Shown here: piece after piece, positions 11,983-23,200 of the stretch | How positions within the stretch are numbered: the first letter of the stretch is position 1 | How the letters are laid out: the number at the start of each line of letters is the position of its first letter | NCBI GenBank assembly: GCA_964036045.1 | Contig: OZ038382.1 | Location: forward strand, 7,512,853 to 7,576,852 | Length of the DNA: 64,000 nt | Origin: Eutreptiella sp. 'Long Island Sound 2002' | Lineage: Eukaryota; Euglenozoa; Euglenophyceae; Eutreptiales; Eutreptiaceae | Direction of reading: 5' to 3' | The notes under the pieces: model-generated | Seen by the model: the letters and a program-made list of their open reading frames with translations, nothing else | What the model was told of the DNA's origin: nothing | Databases searched by the model: none | Translations under genes and position numbers: made by a program

Positions 11983-13004
11983 CTGTGCACACCGCAGGCG
12001 CGATTGCCCGCCAGTGCGGCCTCACGGGGGCTCGAAGGGACCACGCAACCACGGAAGGTGTGCTACCCCGTCCCGTGCCAGTGCACCCGCTGTCACCCAC
12101 CGTCAGCTCTCCACAGCCCTCAGCAGCCGTCGCAGCGCTGCGGTGTGGTGCGCGGACTCTCTCATCACCGGCACACCTCCGCCCCCTAACTACCCTCCCC
12201 ACCCCCAAAAAATTGGAGCGTAACGCATGAAGGACAATGTTCGGAAAGAAGTTCGGACAACAGGAAGATGGTCTGTACAGAATCACCGCTTCAGCAGTTC
12301 AGACAAATCATCATTGGCCTCATACTTCGTGGCAATTACCATGGGCACTGGATGAGTATTCAGGCTCAGCCTTCAGTGGGCTGAACATCCCGGCAGAAGG
12401 ATGTTGGCCACTTACACACCAACCCTCCACATACCCCAAGGTCCGCATGCATGGGTACCGACTACGTGTGTTGCTCAGCTGTGTACCATCCCCTGAGGTT
12501 CCCAAGCGTCCTGACATTCGGAGCCCCCCCCCCCCCCCTTCTCCAGGAGTCGGTACTAAATGGGGCCCCATTCGAAATCATGCGTGTGAATGGTTACTGC
12601 ATGATTGACTTTGGGTATGAAATGAACGGAACCATGAGTGGCTGTACTTTTTGCGTTGCCCTAGATGCAGTAGGAATTGTCCAATTATTTCATCTCTCGC
12701 TGATGCCGCGACAATGAAAAATTGGAAGTTGACGATTGTCGTGGAGTAGCTTAGCCAGCTGCTCCCTGGATGAGGCTATCGAAGCGGCTGCAGAGTTTCG
12801 GACAGCAAAGACTCCAGAAAATGAGCGAGCGAAGAAACACATGGTACACTGCCTGCCGCACCTGCAGCCCCCCAAACCCAGACCCAACGCCCTCCAGCGC
12901 CTACGTACCCGAGCAGCTGTCTAGTGCCACTTTCTTTGGAGAGCCATGAACCACCTCTTTCATCCCCATTCAAATCCGAGACTATCAAGCCACGCATACA
13001 GGAT

Positions 13005-13150
13005 TGCCAGGGTCTGAAAATGAATCTGAAAATCTGGAAGTCTGAAAGTCTGAATGTCTGAAATGAAAATATTCAAAGGTGAAAATATGAAAATCTGAAA
13101 GTCTGAAAGTCTGAATGTCTGAAAACCTGAAAATATCCGAAAGTCTGGAG
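13005..13150 (+). repeat. TCTGAAAG-type minisatellite
   Basis: About sixteen imperfect copies of an 8-base word (tctgaaag, tctgaatg, tctgaaaa) are interrupted by short A/T-rich pieces. It is non-coding in all frames of interest and probably intronic. Confidence 0.8.
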
Positions 13151-13419
13151 TTCAGAACCTCTGGAAGTGTGAAAGGGTTAAGGTACTCAGGCCCTGGCCA
13201 ATGTGCGGGGCTCACAGTCAGGGTTGCCCCCAACTGCCCCCATAGGCGTGCCCCGCACCCGCACGTGCCACGCCCCGTGCTCACAGGCACCGACAGAAGG
13301 ATGCCAGGCAGACAAAGACAGCATGGGAGCGACGCATCGGCTTCAACTGACGGCGGTTCTTCTTGTTTGGTCAATTGGACCCGCAGGGCGATGCTGAAAA
13401 TGGCAGGGTCTATGTTTGA

Positions 13420-14010
13420 TGGTGTCTCTTATGTACGGGCTTTTGCTCCTGCCTTCTGCAGTGCACGTCCTATCCTCCGAGATCCAGCTGCTGTAGAGGC
13501 GGATAATCGATGTGTTCCGCCAGAAGGGGGGGGGCAGCCCCAGGTCAGTGGCACTGCATGTGGACCCCGACCCCAACCCCTGCGGTCTACTTGTACAGAC
13601 CCCAAAAAGATACCCGGTAGACACCCCACTTTATTTGAAACCGCAAGCCTCCCCCCAGCAGCCCCTCACCCACGCCTCCCGGCCTGGGGCACGGAGCTGC
13701 GCAAAATCAGGCGAGCTGTGCGCAAGGGATGGGGCGCCACATTGCGACCCAGGCTGTGCTGAGGAAGGGCTGATCAGACGGACTGGGGCACCTGTTGCGT
13801 GCTCTTGGATATGCGCTTGCAATTCCAGATCACGGGTGCGGTCCCACTGCATTGCGTCACTATGCCACTTCGTATCGTGAACGGTCCGGTCACATCCATT
13901 GGGATGGTGGTGCCGCTGGCAGGCAACATTGTCAAATTCCATGCACACGCTGCCCGCACTGCAGGGAGAGACCACAGACGGGTCAGGCTGAGACGGCACG
14001 AGGGGCCCTC
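13420..14010 (-). other. Possible upstream exons, unassigned
   Basis: Two segments have protein-like minus-strand frames. One lies around 13430-13530 (NTSIIRLYSSWISEDRTC). The other runs from a good acceptor (ccctgcag) near 13960 and continues with LPASGTTIPMDVTGPFTI in one frame or SVCMEFDNVACQ in another. They sit where earlier exons of the REJ gene are expected, but no phase-consistent join to 11982 was found. I list them only as leads. Confidence 0.25.
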
Positions 14011-14572
14011 CTGACCGGCGCATACGTACGGGACGGACACAGCCATAACACGCACACGCACTGCTTTTTTATTTTGGGGTCCTGAGTTCAGCCCCTGTGG
14101 GAGAGCGGAATCATGGCCACGCCACGGTCCGTAATGGTGTTACCTGCTGGTCTGTCTGGGGTGTTTCACAAAACAGCACCCAAATTCCAGTAGAGGGATG
14201 TGTGGCCGTCAGGTATGCCTTCCGGCCACGCGTGTGCACGGAGACACTACAAACAAGATTCACTTCTTGCTTCAACATTGTACGATAGTATCCTGCATTG
14301 CCATCTCATCTCTCCTTCCCCAATTCTAGTGTGCATCTATCCACCCTGTCGCCAATACAGCCTCCTTCTCACTGCATGGCTATCACTTAAGAACTCCCTT
14401 CACGCACACGCACTCCGGGGCCTGTGTAATGGGAGAGGCCGCAGCAGGGCATACCTGTTTGATGCCATAAAGTTGACAAAAGGGCAAACAACAGCACTGA
14501 CGTTGATTTGGGCATCATGTGTGGGGGAAAAAAAACATCCTGCAACGTAGTGATAAACTTGGTGAATGTGGT

Positions 14573-14650
14573 GAGATGAGGTGAGGTGAGCTGAGGTGAG
14601 CTGAGGTGAGGCGAGGCGAGGCGAGGTGAGGTGAGGCGAGGTGAGGTGAG
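14573..14650 (+). repeat. GAGGT/GAGCT pentamer repeat
   Basis: About fifteen pentamer units (gaggt, gagct, gaggc) are arranged head to tail. It is a simple tandem repeat with no gene content. Confidence 0.9.
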
Positions 14651-15945
14651 CCCCCAGATAGTCAAACAAGCTGAAGTCCACATTTGCACTGCAAAAGTTG
14701 TTGGTGATGCAAGACGCCTTGTCCCCAATGGAGAATATTTGTTAAGGCTCCTTAACCCAAAAAGTGGACTGATTTGGGATCTGTTACCAAGAAAATTTGG
14801 AGCCACAAGAAACAAAGAAGGCTACCCAATCCAGAACTTTCTGTCTATTCTATATCTGTAAAAGGTCATGGTGTTCTTCCCCAAGTCACCAGCACAGTCA
14901 ATGCAGCGGGATCCCAGGTGTGCAATGGTGCAAACTGCCGTGTCATGAACTCTCAAAAGGGACCCTTCCAGAGTCAAAAAAATCGCCACCTGTAGGTTGT
15001 TGGTGGTGATGGGTAGCTTGGAGTGCTCACTGTATCCCCGTAGCCAGCACATTGCGCGCGCCCTGCGCCACTTTTACTATGACTTTCCCAGATTCAGTCC
15101 CCAAGTTGAACTGGCACCCAAAGTGGCATTTGTTGGTTGGAGCATATCAGCAATGGTACGCTGCCCCTTTGCGTGTGGGAGCGGTGCGGAAGAGCTACGT
15201 TTGTTGCTTTGCTTCTCAACAGTTTCCTGTCTTTGAGGGTGAAGACACGAAAGCTCGTTATAGACAGCAACCGGGGCAGTCCATATCCCCAACTGGAAAC
15301 GGGTCGGTCCATATCCCCAACTGGAAAAGGGCCAGTCCATATCCCCAGCCGGAAAGGGGCAAGTCCATGAGGAGAAATCATCCCAAATTGCCCCATCCAA
15401 CCCACCCACCCACTCATCCATCCGAGGGGTAGAACCCACCCCAAAACCAAGGGAAGGAATCGGGAGTAGCCCAAAAAGTTGCCCTACACGCGCCCTGCGC
15501 ACTAACGCTCCCTCAAAACATCCTTTGACTGAAATCCAAGTAGTTGAACGGCATGACGAGATTTAACAACACCAACCCACCCCAAGATTGGAAACCGTTG
15601 CTCGTTTTGCCGTCAACAACTTGACGTAATGGCTAATTTTTGTATATCTTCCAGGCATGCAAAATTGGCATTTCATTCAAGTAATTTGAAGCGCAGGAAC
15701 ATTCATAGAAAAGGTCGTCCTCCTCGCATTTATTGCATGAATGCGGATGCACTGGAGAAATTACGCCAGGGCCTTTTACACAACTTTTTTGCGTGCGATA
15801 GCCAAGAGGCTCAACAATGGGCTTGCTGTGTGTCCTTGGTTGCATCAACCTGGCACATCATTCATTCTAGGTGATTTCTCGGCTATTTAGCGAGCACATG
15901 CACGAGGGCAACAATGGAGAGGGTGGGGCAAGGCAATAGTGACAC

Positions 15946-16386
15946 ATGCCATGCTTGGACCAGCTTTCTTACTTTCACATTCTTCTCTTTCCACAGTGTT
16001 GCCAAATGGTGAGTGTTGTGATAGTATGTGTTTTCGGAGCCTCCTCCGTGCTCAGTAGAGTGTTGGAGCTCTTCTTCTTGCACAATCGGAACCTTTCACA
16101 CACTACATGGTCGAAAGATGCGGTGGCAAACTACCATGAACATGTGGTCAATCTAATTCTCGTGTTGATATTGTGGCTCTTAGTGGTTGTCTTCTTGGTG
16201 TGGTTCGCAATTCACAAGGGCCTGACTAAGCAACTGAAGGTCCCAGCACATACTGTCCGGTCCCATTTGAAGACCCCGGGGATCCACCGCTCCAAGACTG
16301 CATGCAAAGCAAAAGGACAAAGCAATATGGCCATGGCCTTCTTCTTTGTGATCATGGGGGGGGGGGGGGGCGGGGGTGATAGTTAG
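15946..16386 (+). CDS. Hypothetical ORF with a hydrophobic segment
   Basis: An open frame of 146 codons begins at an ATG and contains a long hydrophobic stretch (LILVLILWLLVVVFLVWF) bounded by charged residues, as in a single membrane-spanning helix, followed by a basic tail. It ends just after a 12-base G run. No family is recognised. It is antisense to the inferred REJ gene, has no visible neighbours in phase, and may be chance within an AT-richer patch. Confidence 0.2.
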   Translation: MPCLDQLSYFHILLFPQCCQMVSVVIVCVFGASSVLSRVLELFFLHNRNLSHTTWSKDAVANYHEHVVNLILVLILWLLVVVFLVWFAIHKGLTKQLKVPAHTVRSHLKTPGIHRSKTACKAKGQSNMAMAFFFVIMGGGGGGGDS

Positions 16387-17492
16387 GGGCAGGCTACTGG
16401 CCCGGCGCCTCTGTTATTGGAGGATTTCCCCAGTCACTGTTACACCCCTCAAACCGTCGGTTTCCCTCCAAAACCCTACAAACCAGCGCAGCTCACTGGA
16501 CCTTCCGAGGCTCGGGGACTGTGGTGGGTGTGGCGAACCTCCCCTGATTCCACCCGCACCTGTGCATGTCAGAGTGCACACGGATGCTGTGCACTTGCGC
16601 TACATATCGAAGCGGACACACGAACTTACAATCAACTTCCAGAAAGTGTCTCGCTGGAAATGCCAGTCCAATGCCAGTCCCAGGCTGAAATGTCACGCAA
16701 TCCAATGCAGGGCCAGACAATTCCTTATCAAACACGGATGCTTTGCTGTACAAATCAACACCAGACGACAACAACGTGGATCAGCAAGCACTGCCCAATA
16801 CCAGTCAACCCTGGACACCCAAGACGCAACAAGTTCCACAAAACCAATTGACAGGGGTGTTAGCGGTCAGGCCCCAGATGCAGGCAATCGCTCACTGCAT
16901 CAAACCTCCAGAACCAGCACCCGGTCTGGTTCAGCGAGATACGTAGGACAGGGAGCACCCCCTGCACCCCAAAGTGTCTCAAGGGTAAAGGACAGTCACT
17001 CATTGGTCGTAGATGGTCCCCCAAAGCCGCTGTTTTGGGCCACTGTCTCTCCATCAGGGGCGGTTTGTTGCAGCCGAACTGTGCAGAATCCACACAGTAT
17101 GGGCCTTTGGATTGCGCGCCCCACGCACAAACTGCACACTCTCTCCGCGACTCCCATGCACAATGCCTGAGGCCCTGTGCAGGAACTGTGCCGTCACCTT
17201 CCCTCGCTGCCGTCTGCCACGTGCTGAGAGATGCCCCTTTTCTAAATGGAGGGGTCACATAGCCTGAGGCGGAAACCACGTTGTTGACATATGCCTCACC
17301 CTTCACCAAAGCCTGTCCTGAAGAGGGCGCCTCAATGCACCGCGTGCCACACCACGCGCACCACATGCTAGTAGACGAGTCATTTACCAATGTACTACAA
17401 ACATGGTTCAGGCAGCGACACGGTGGCCTAAGGGCTTGGCATGCAACCAGAGTCTACTCCACCTCCGGAGCGCTCCTGAGCATCAACTGCAC

Positions 17493-17761
17493 CTCCCACA
17501 GACTCGATGCAGGCGGAACGTGGTGAAAGGCACATCGGTCTGAGGCAGCAGAATCCGCAAGGGCAATAGGAAATGTGAGATACCCCACTGGGCAATCTCC
17601 GTAGTGCTGGGTATGGCCTGAGCACTCATATCCTATAGCTACGCACTCAGGGAAGGACGAGAGGCCCGCAACAGTGGCAGGCACGCTCTCCCTTGTGGTG
17701 CCTCTCAGATAAAAGGCATCATTGGCTGGCTTCAATAGGTCAGCATTAATTGCCATATGTC
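17493..17761 (-). CDS. Candidate exon, cysteine-containing, function unknown
   Basis: A minus-strand segment of 269 bp is flanked by an AG acceptor (cccgaag) and a GT donor (gtgcag). It would start in phase 1 and end in phase 0. It encodes MAINADLLKPANDAFYLRG, a CVAIGYECSGH stretch and CPVGYLTFPIALAD, and reads like real protein. It could be an early exon of the REJ gene or of a separate small gene. No recognised domain and no confirmed join to neighbours. Confidence 0.35.
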
Positions 17762-18412
17762 CTTCGGGATACAAAGGAGGCAGAATACAATAACACCAAT
17801 ATTTTCCAATGCACAATGTCCCTTGCAGCCCACAAACGTACCAAGCACAATTACTTCGGGGCCCCAGCATTGTTATTAGTACCCAAACACAACAATTGGC
17901 CACCCCTTCCTGATGCTCAGTACCCTATGGTCCTTTTGGGCAACATTCATTCGTACCATCATTCTAAGCCAATCAGGCATGAACGCACCACGCGCCCACA
18001 CCGCGCACACCGCACATGAGGCACCCTCAAAGTGCATGACCCTGAGCCTTCGCCTTATCCAACACCTCTCGCCTTGAAACAAGCCCCTACTTGTGTGGTC
18101 GTAGACGCACTGTAATTATCGTCTGGCCCCATCATGAAATTTGGCATGCCAACTGCCGGCGGTTGAGCACCAATCACCGTCAATTGACCGCAAACAGCCG
18201 GAACTCAACCGCCAACCCAGTCTGTGAACTGTCCTGAGCTGAAAAAAGAAAAAAACGTGCTGACCTTTATGGACACCTTGCACCCCTCTCCCTGACCAAA
18301 CCTCACCTGTTGGGACTCCAGATCACAATCCTGCGACTGCATGACTACCACACCCACAGCGTTGTTGGATGTGTGGTTTGGTGATTAAATCATAGTCCAA
18401 TCGGGGTCTGAG

Positions 18413-18560
18413 GCATGCCGCAAATAACATCGTGCTGTGAGCGACACAACTCATCAATGACTTGGCGGAATGCGTCGCAGGGGCGGGCCTGGGGCACGCT
18501 GAATGCATGGACCCGGGCATCAAAACGCAAAAGCTGCAGGAGATCTTTTGCCGATATCAA
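18413..18560 (-). CDS. Candidate coding fragment, unassigned
   Basis: The minus-strand frame encodes DLLQLLRFDARVHAFSVPQA followed by FRQVIDELCRSQHDVICGM, with a helical, protein-like composition. A stop follows within about 20 codons and no start is evident. It may be an early exon of the downstream gene or a pseudogene fragment. The family is not recognised. Confidence 0.3.
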
Positions 18561-18599
18561 ACAGAACGGGGTCCCTCTCCCACTTAAGAGAAAGAGTTG

Positions 18600-19985
18600 G
18601 GGGTCTCGAGGGTGAGGGTGGGGGTGTCAGTCAGCTGGGCATGTGTGGGTGTGCTCAGTCATCCACAGCGCCTATTCATGCCCTGACTCAGTGCGCATAC
18701 AGGCACATCCCTTTGGAGGAGTGGGCAGGCCGTCCCTGGCAGCAGCCGCAGCATGACATGCTGCACAGATGCACACCGCAGGTGAGCAGGCCCAAGCTCT
18801 GTACAGTCAGCGACCAAGCCCGCGAATCCCAGCATGGCCACACTCCCTGCGCTTCCCTGATCGCACTGAGCCCCACCCAGGGGACAATGGAGTACTGATG
18901 CAGCATGCGGCGGATAACGGTTCAGCCCACATATTGCCTCAGATCAAAGCGATGCCAGCTCTACACTCTCGAAGAAACCAAACAGGGGCGTGCCATTGGA
19001 GTCACTGCAGTCCCGTGTACCCCCCCACACACCGCGGGAGGGCGGTGGGGGGCACAGAGGTCCATGCAGTCGCTAGTGGCATGCACACATCTCTGGGCGG
19101 GCTTGGTGCTCAAGGAACCTGTTGTGGGACCACCTATGGCCCTGACGAGGAGGCCAGAAAATCATGACCCTCCCATCTTTGACTTTTTGCTTTTTTTGTG
19201 TATTTGATGATTTTTCTATCTTTTTTTTCGATTTTTTTTGCTTTTCTGCTTTTTTTCTTTTGGGGGTTGCTTTCTCAGGTCGCTGTCCTAGAGACACCCC
19301 CCCTAAACACGCTTTGCTGTAGCAGGGGCACAGGCAAATGCACTGTGCAATGCAGAAGGTCAGATGTGAAGTGTCTGGGTGGGGAACACCTGCCTCCATG
19401 GGTTACGGGTCAGATCATTTGTGTGCCCCGGCGAGGCCACAAGGGCAGGGGGTCCAGAGGCCAAGGGGGCCCCCGGATTGGGGCAGCAATTGGGTGTGCG
19501 GGTTGGGTCGTTCTGTTGGACTGCCAATTCTCCCATCTGACATTCCCCAACCACAAAGGCATGCCGGACCACGTCTCCACAGAGGCTGCGACGAATGCCG
19601 CGCTGCCCCAGTTCCTCTTTGCCCCCCCAGCCCCGGCCGTGGCCCTGGCTCCAGCCCTCACGTCAGCTGCACCCCTCACCTACGCCCACACGTCCAGTTT
19701 TCGCCCAAGCAGCAATGGGATCCCTCGCTCTCAGCCCGAACTTCGGCCGATCTAACCTTCGCTGGGGCCCTGGCCTGGGGCGCCGAATAGAGGCAAACAG
19801 ACGCCCCATCACACAGGAAGAACCCGCTGAAATGCATTATCCGCCCCGCCCCCCCCAAAAAAAACAAGAAACAAGCCCCACGATTGTGACCCAGTGGCCC
19901 TGCTCCACAGCCACTCTGCCCTGCAATCTTTTGGCCGGTCCCTCCCTCCGTTCCTCAAAGGGCTGGTGGTCAGAAAGGACAGGGC
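18600..19985. other. Interval downstream of RPB1 stop
   Basis: No conserved protein is recognised. A T-rich tract at 19175-19265 (runs of 7-8 T on the plus strand) lies about 700 bases past the RPB1 stop and could belong to the transcript end or to the promoter region of the next gene. No TGTAA or AATAAA signal is seen within 300 bases after the stop. Confidence 0.4.
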
Positions 19986-20260
19986 CTACTCACTCGTATG
20001 CGACTTCTCCTCCGCCTTCACATCTGAAGCTTCCGAGGGCAATGAGGGGCTGTAGGTCGGGGCTTGGGCCGGGCTGTAATTGGGGCTACCGCCCTCTTCC
20101 CGCGCCGGGGAAGTGGGGCTGTAGGACCGGCCCGAGCCCTCCGCAGGACTGTACTTGGGGCTCTCATCCGGCTCATGTACGGGGGATGTGGGGCTGTATG
20201 AGCGGGAGCTGACGCTGACGCTGAGGGTGGCACCGGAGCGTTGAGCGGCAGAGCCTGAGC
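19986..20260 (-). CDS. RPB1: RPB1 terminal exon: distal CTD and acidic tail
   Basis: Acceptor cttgtctcag precedes 20260. GC completes the GGC codon opened by the previous exon, followed by 90 codons and a TAG at 19988-19986. It encodes a serine-rich spacer, then separated heptads (two [24 protein letters not shown]) and a charged tail ([13 protein letters not shown]). Heptads here keep Thr4, unlike the main block. An acidic tip after the CTD is common in RPB1. The terminal ACGAGTGAGTAG contains a consensus donor (GTGAGT), so splicing onward is an alternative. Confidence 0.85.
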
Positions 20261-23200
20261 CTGAGACAAGGGGGAGTGGGAGCAGGGCTGCGGTCTGCAC
20301 AGGGGGTGACGGGGGTGGGCCGGGGGGGGGGGGCGGATTGGGGGGGGGGGGCTCATGCCGAAACCTGCCGAGCCAAAACGTTTGGCAGGGCGGTCCTTAA
20401 CACAAAAATACAAATTTCTGCTTGATCCAACAACTGCGCACAACGACACACAGCGAAGTGTCCTGTCATCCGGCAACACATCCGTCGGAGAATGGTCACT
20501 GATAAAGAGAAGACAAAGGAAGCCAGTGCTCAATGTACAACAATGGGGCCAGTAAGCGCAGGCGATTAGCAGTCACCCGCCGGGCACAAAGGCTGTCCAT
20601 GTTGCCCCGTTGTTGAAGGACTCTCCTGACGTTGGGATTGGGCCGCTGAAGCTGTCTTTCCCCGTGGAGAACGCTGCATATCGCCACCTGCCAACCTCCA
20701 TTGAATCCTCTCATGCCATTGCTCACCACCCGGTAACGTACAGGCTCCTGCTTGAGTGGCCAAAGCGCCTGGTTCCCACGGCAAAGGCCCCGTTCCAACC
20801 CTTTGAGGGAGATATACGCACCGCGCGCACCGCGTGGTGCACCGCGCGCGCACCGCGCTTAGGTTTCTACCAACCCTTTCCTGCATTTTTCACATTTTTT
20901 CAGGGTGGCAAGGACGCGGTGGCCTAAGGGGTAAGCACACAACAACGGAGGCCTCCACTCCATCCTCCTCACCAATGGTGGTTGTGGCCGCCCACACCCC
21001 CTGCCAGGGGAGGGCCGTAGGAAGAGGAAGAAGAGGATGTAGAACTCTCAGGTACGGCCGCTCGACCGAAGAGCCTAGTGCCCCACAGGGTGCCCAAGCC
21101 TGTGGGGCCGTTTCGAACGTTTCGCGTTTCGCTGTGCTCAATGCACTCGTTTCGCGTTTCGGAGTGTTACTTCTTGGGGTGCCCAAGCCCAGGAAGTAAC
21201 CGTATCGGTGCGTTTCGCGTTTCAATGATCACGGTGTCACCTACGAGGAAGCCTCCTCTTCCTCCTCATCAGCAGACGTAAGTGACGAGCCTGAGGATGA
21301 TGAATCCGAATCCGAGTCCGAATTGGAATCGGAATCTGAACCACGACGTCTGGTGGCCTTTGGCTGCCCGAAAATGCCACTTGGGAAGTGGTCCCAAGGG
21401 CCGTACGGCTCATAGCGCACATTGCGCACGACAAGGGAGGGGCAAATAGTGGTGAGGTGCAGAAAACAGCACAAGGGGAAAGAAAAGGTTGTACGCGCAC
21501 GTGGAAAACCAATGCACCGCGCGCGCACCGCGTGGTGCACCGCGCGCACCGCGCTTATATCTCCCTCTTTGGGGGAGGGGACGGGGGGGCACTACTACTC
21601 GACACGGGGGTACGGCCGAAGGTTCCGAACACCGCCCGAAGGCCTACCCAGAGGGCATGGGTTCGCGCTTGAGAGTCGACACTGATGGTTTGGAGGGGAC
21701 AAACGAGGACCCCCGCCGGACCCCCCCCCCAAGAAAATGCACTGGATCTGAACTGCAACAGCCCCGGATCAGGACGCTCCTCAACTAAGAAAAGACAAAA
21801 GGGGAGACAAACTCTGGGCGTGTGATTCCGGGGACTGCAAAATACGAGCAGCCCACCAACGGCAGTAGACTGGTCACCCGATGGTGGCGGGCAGCCAACG
21901 GACGGTGGCGGTGAAGCGACAAATGGCTGTCCAGTAACCGCCCGCAGCTGGCCGTCAACCACTGGCCTGGGGCATCTGAACAGCAAAAAGAAGAAAAACG
22001 GAATGGGCACCCTGCGTGTTTTGAGCATCATGCTGGATTGTGTTTCTGCAAAATCCCAGGAAATGCGGTTTGGCGCTGGTCTTTCCGGCTTGCAGACCTT
22101 GTGGTGTCCAACCAAAAATGCTGTTCTTCTGTCAGACCCAAACAGGGGGATCCTTAAGAGGGGAAAAAAAAAGTTTTCATGAATGGCAGTTTTGCAAAAG
22201 GACCGCGTACAGCTCACATGTTCAACCATGGTCGGTGGCGATTGGTGGCTGGCGGTTGGTGGTGGTTGGCGGCAGTTGGTGGTTGGTGGTTGGTGATTGG
22301 TGGCAGTTGGCAGTGGTTGGTGGTTGGCCGTTGGTCACCGCTGGCGGTCGGTGGCGGTTGGTGGTTGGCGGTTGGTGGTCCCTTGGGGCGGTTCCTAAGG
22401 GCGGTCCTTAACAAAAAAAATCTAGTTCCCTCACGACCCCCCTGGACCCAAACACCAGACCCCCTCTGGAAAAAACAGCTCACAAAGAGTGTCTGAGCAG
22501 TGACCCAAATCCCACAAACAGCCCGAAAACATCAATCAACACTAGCACACAACGATGTTGCCCCCAACCCCCCAAATCACGCAGTCCACACTGTTCGTTT
22601 GGGGTTGCCCAGTGGCACGGCCTGCAATGGACTGTGGGGTGTTCCCACACCACTTCGGCACAGACACAGCCTGCTACGCGCCCCTAGCAACCCCCACCCC
22701 CCAGCCAGCAGGCAGCCCCAAACCCCGCGGCTGGCGGCACCATGAGCAGATGGTGGGTAAATAGCTGCTTAAGGAGTGCTGTGTGGACAGTGTTGCGCCC
22801 ACACCAGTCAATCAGGGCGTAGTCCTTGTTCATCAGTCGACACACGACGAGGGGCGGGGGTGATGTTGGCCAAGCCCCCCCCCAGCCCCCAGGATTTCCG
22901 AAAGCCCCCCCCCCCCCCGCCCCCAACCCAACCCAACCCCATAGAGAAGGCCAACAACCAATGAGCACATTTCTGATGCCAGTACACCACTGACATCCCT
23001 GCCCCCCCCCCCCCCAGTCACAGCTCCTGCTCCACTTCCCCCCAGGAGGGCGGAGGCGGAGGTTCAGTTGCAGTGAAATTGAATTTCGTTCATTGGGCGT
23101 GGCCCCACTGCTGAGCTCTGGAGATGCTGGAGACGTTGCAACGCTCAGAGTTTGATTGGGGTTTGAAAATGAGTGAGACACCAAATGAATCAGGGTGCCT

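Larger units (their letters stand above)
20805..21567. mobile_element. GC-rich terminal-repeat element, copy 1 (long)
   Basis: Two blocks of CACCGCGCGC/ACCGCG words (20819-20860 and 21511-21555, in direct orientation, each itself partly palindromic) bound an interior of about 650 bp. Outside the blocks are perfect 12-bp inverted sequences, GAGGGAGATATA at 20805-20816 and its complement at 21556-21567. The interior shares 20867-20990 and 21430-21510 with the shorter copy at 29377-29760. It also carries a minus-strand coding remnant (21241-21430) and a TTTCGCGTTTC-rich segment. It lies in the intron between the last two RPB1 exons. Confidence 0.6.
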
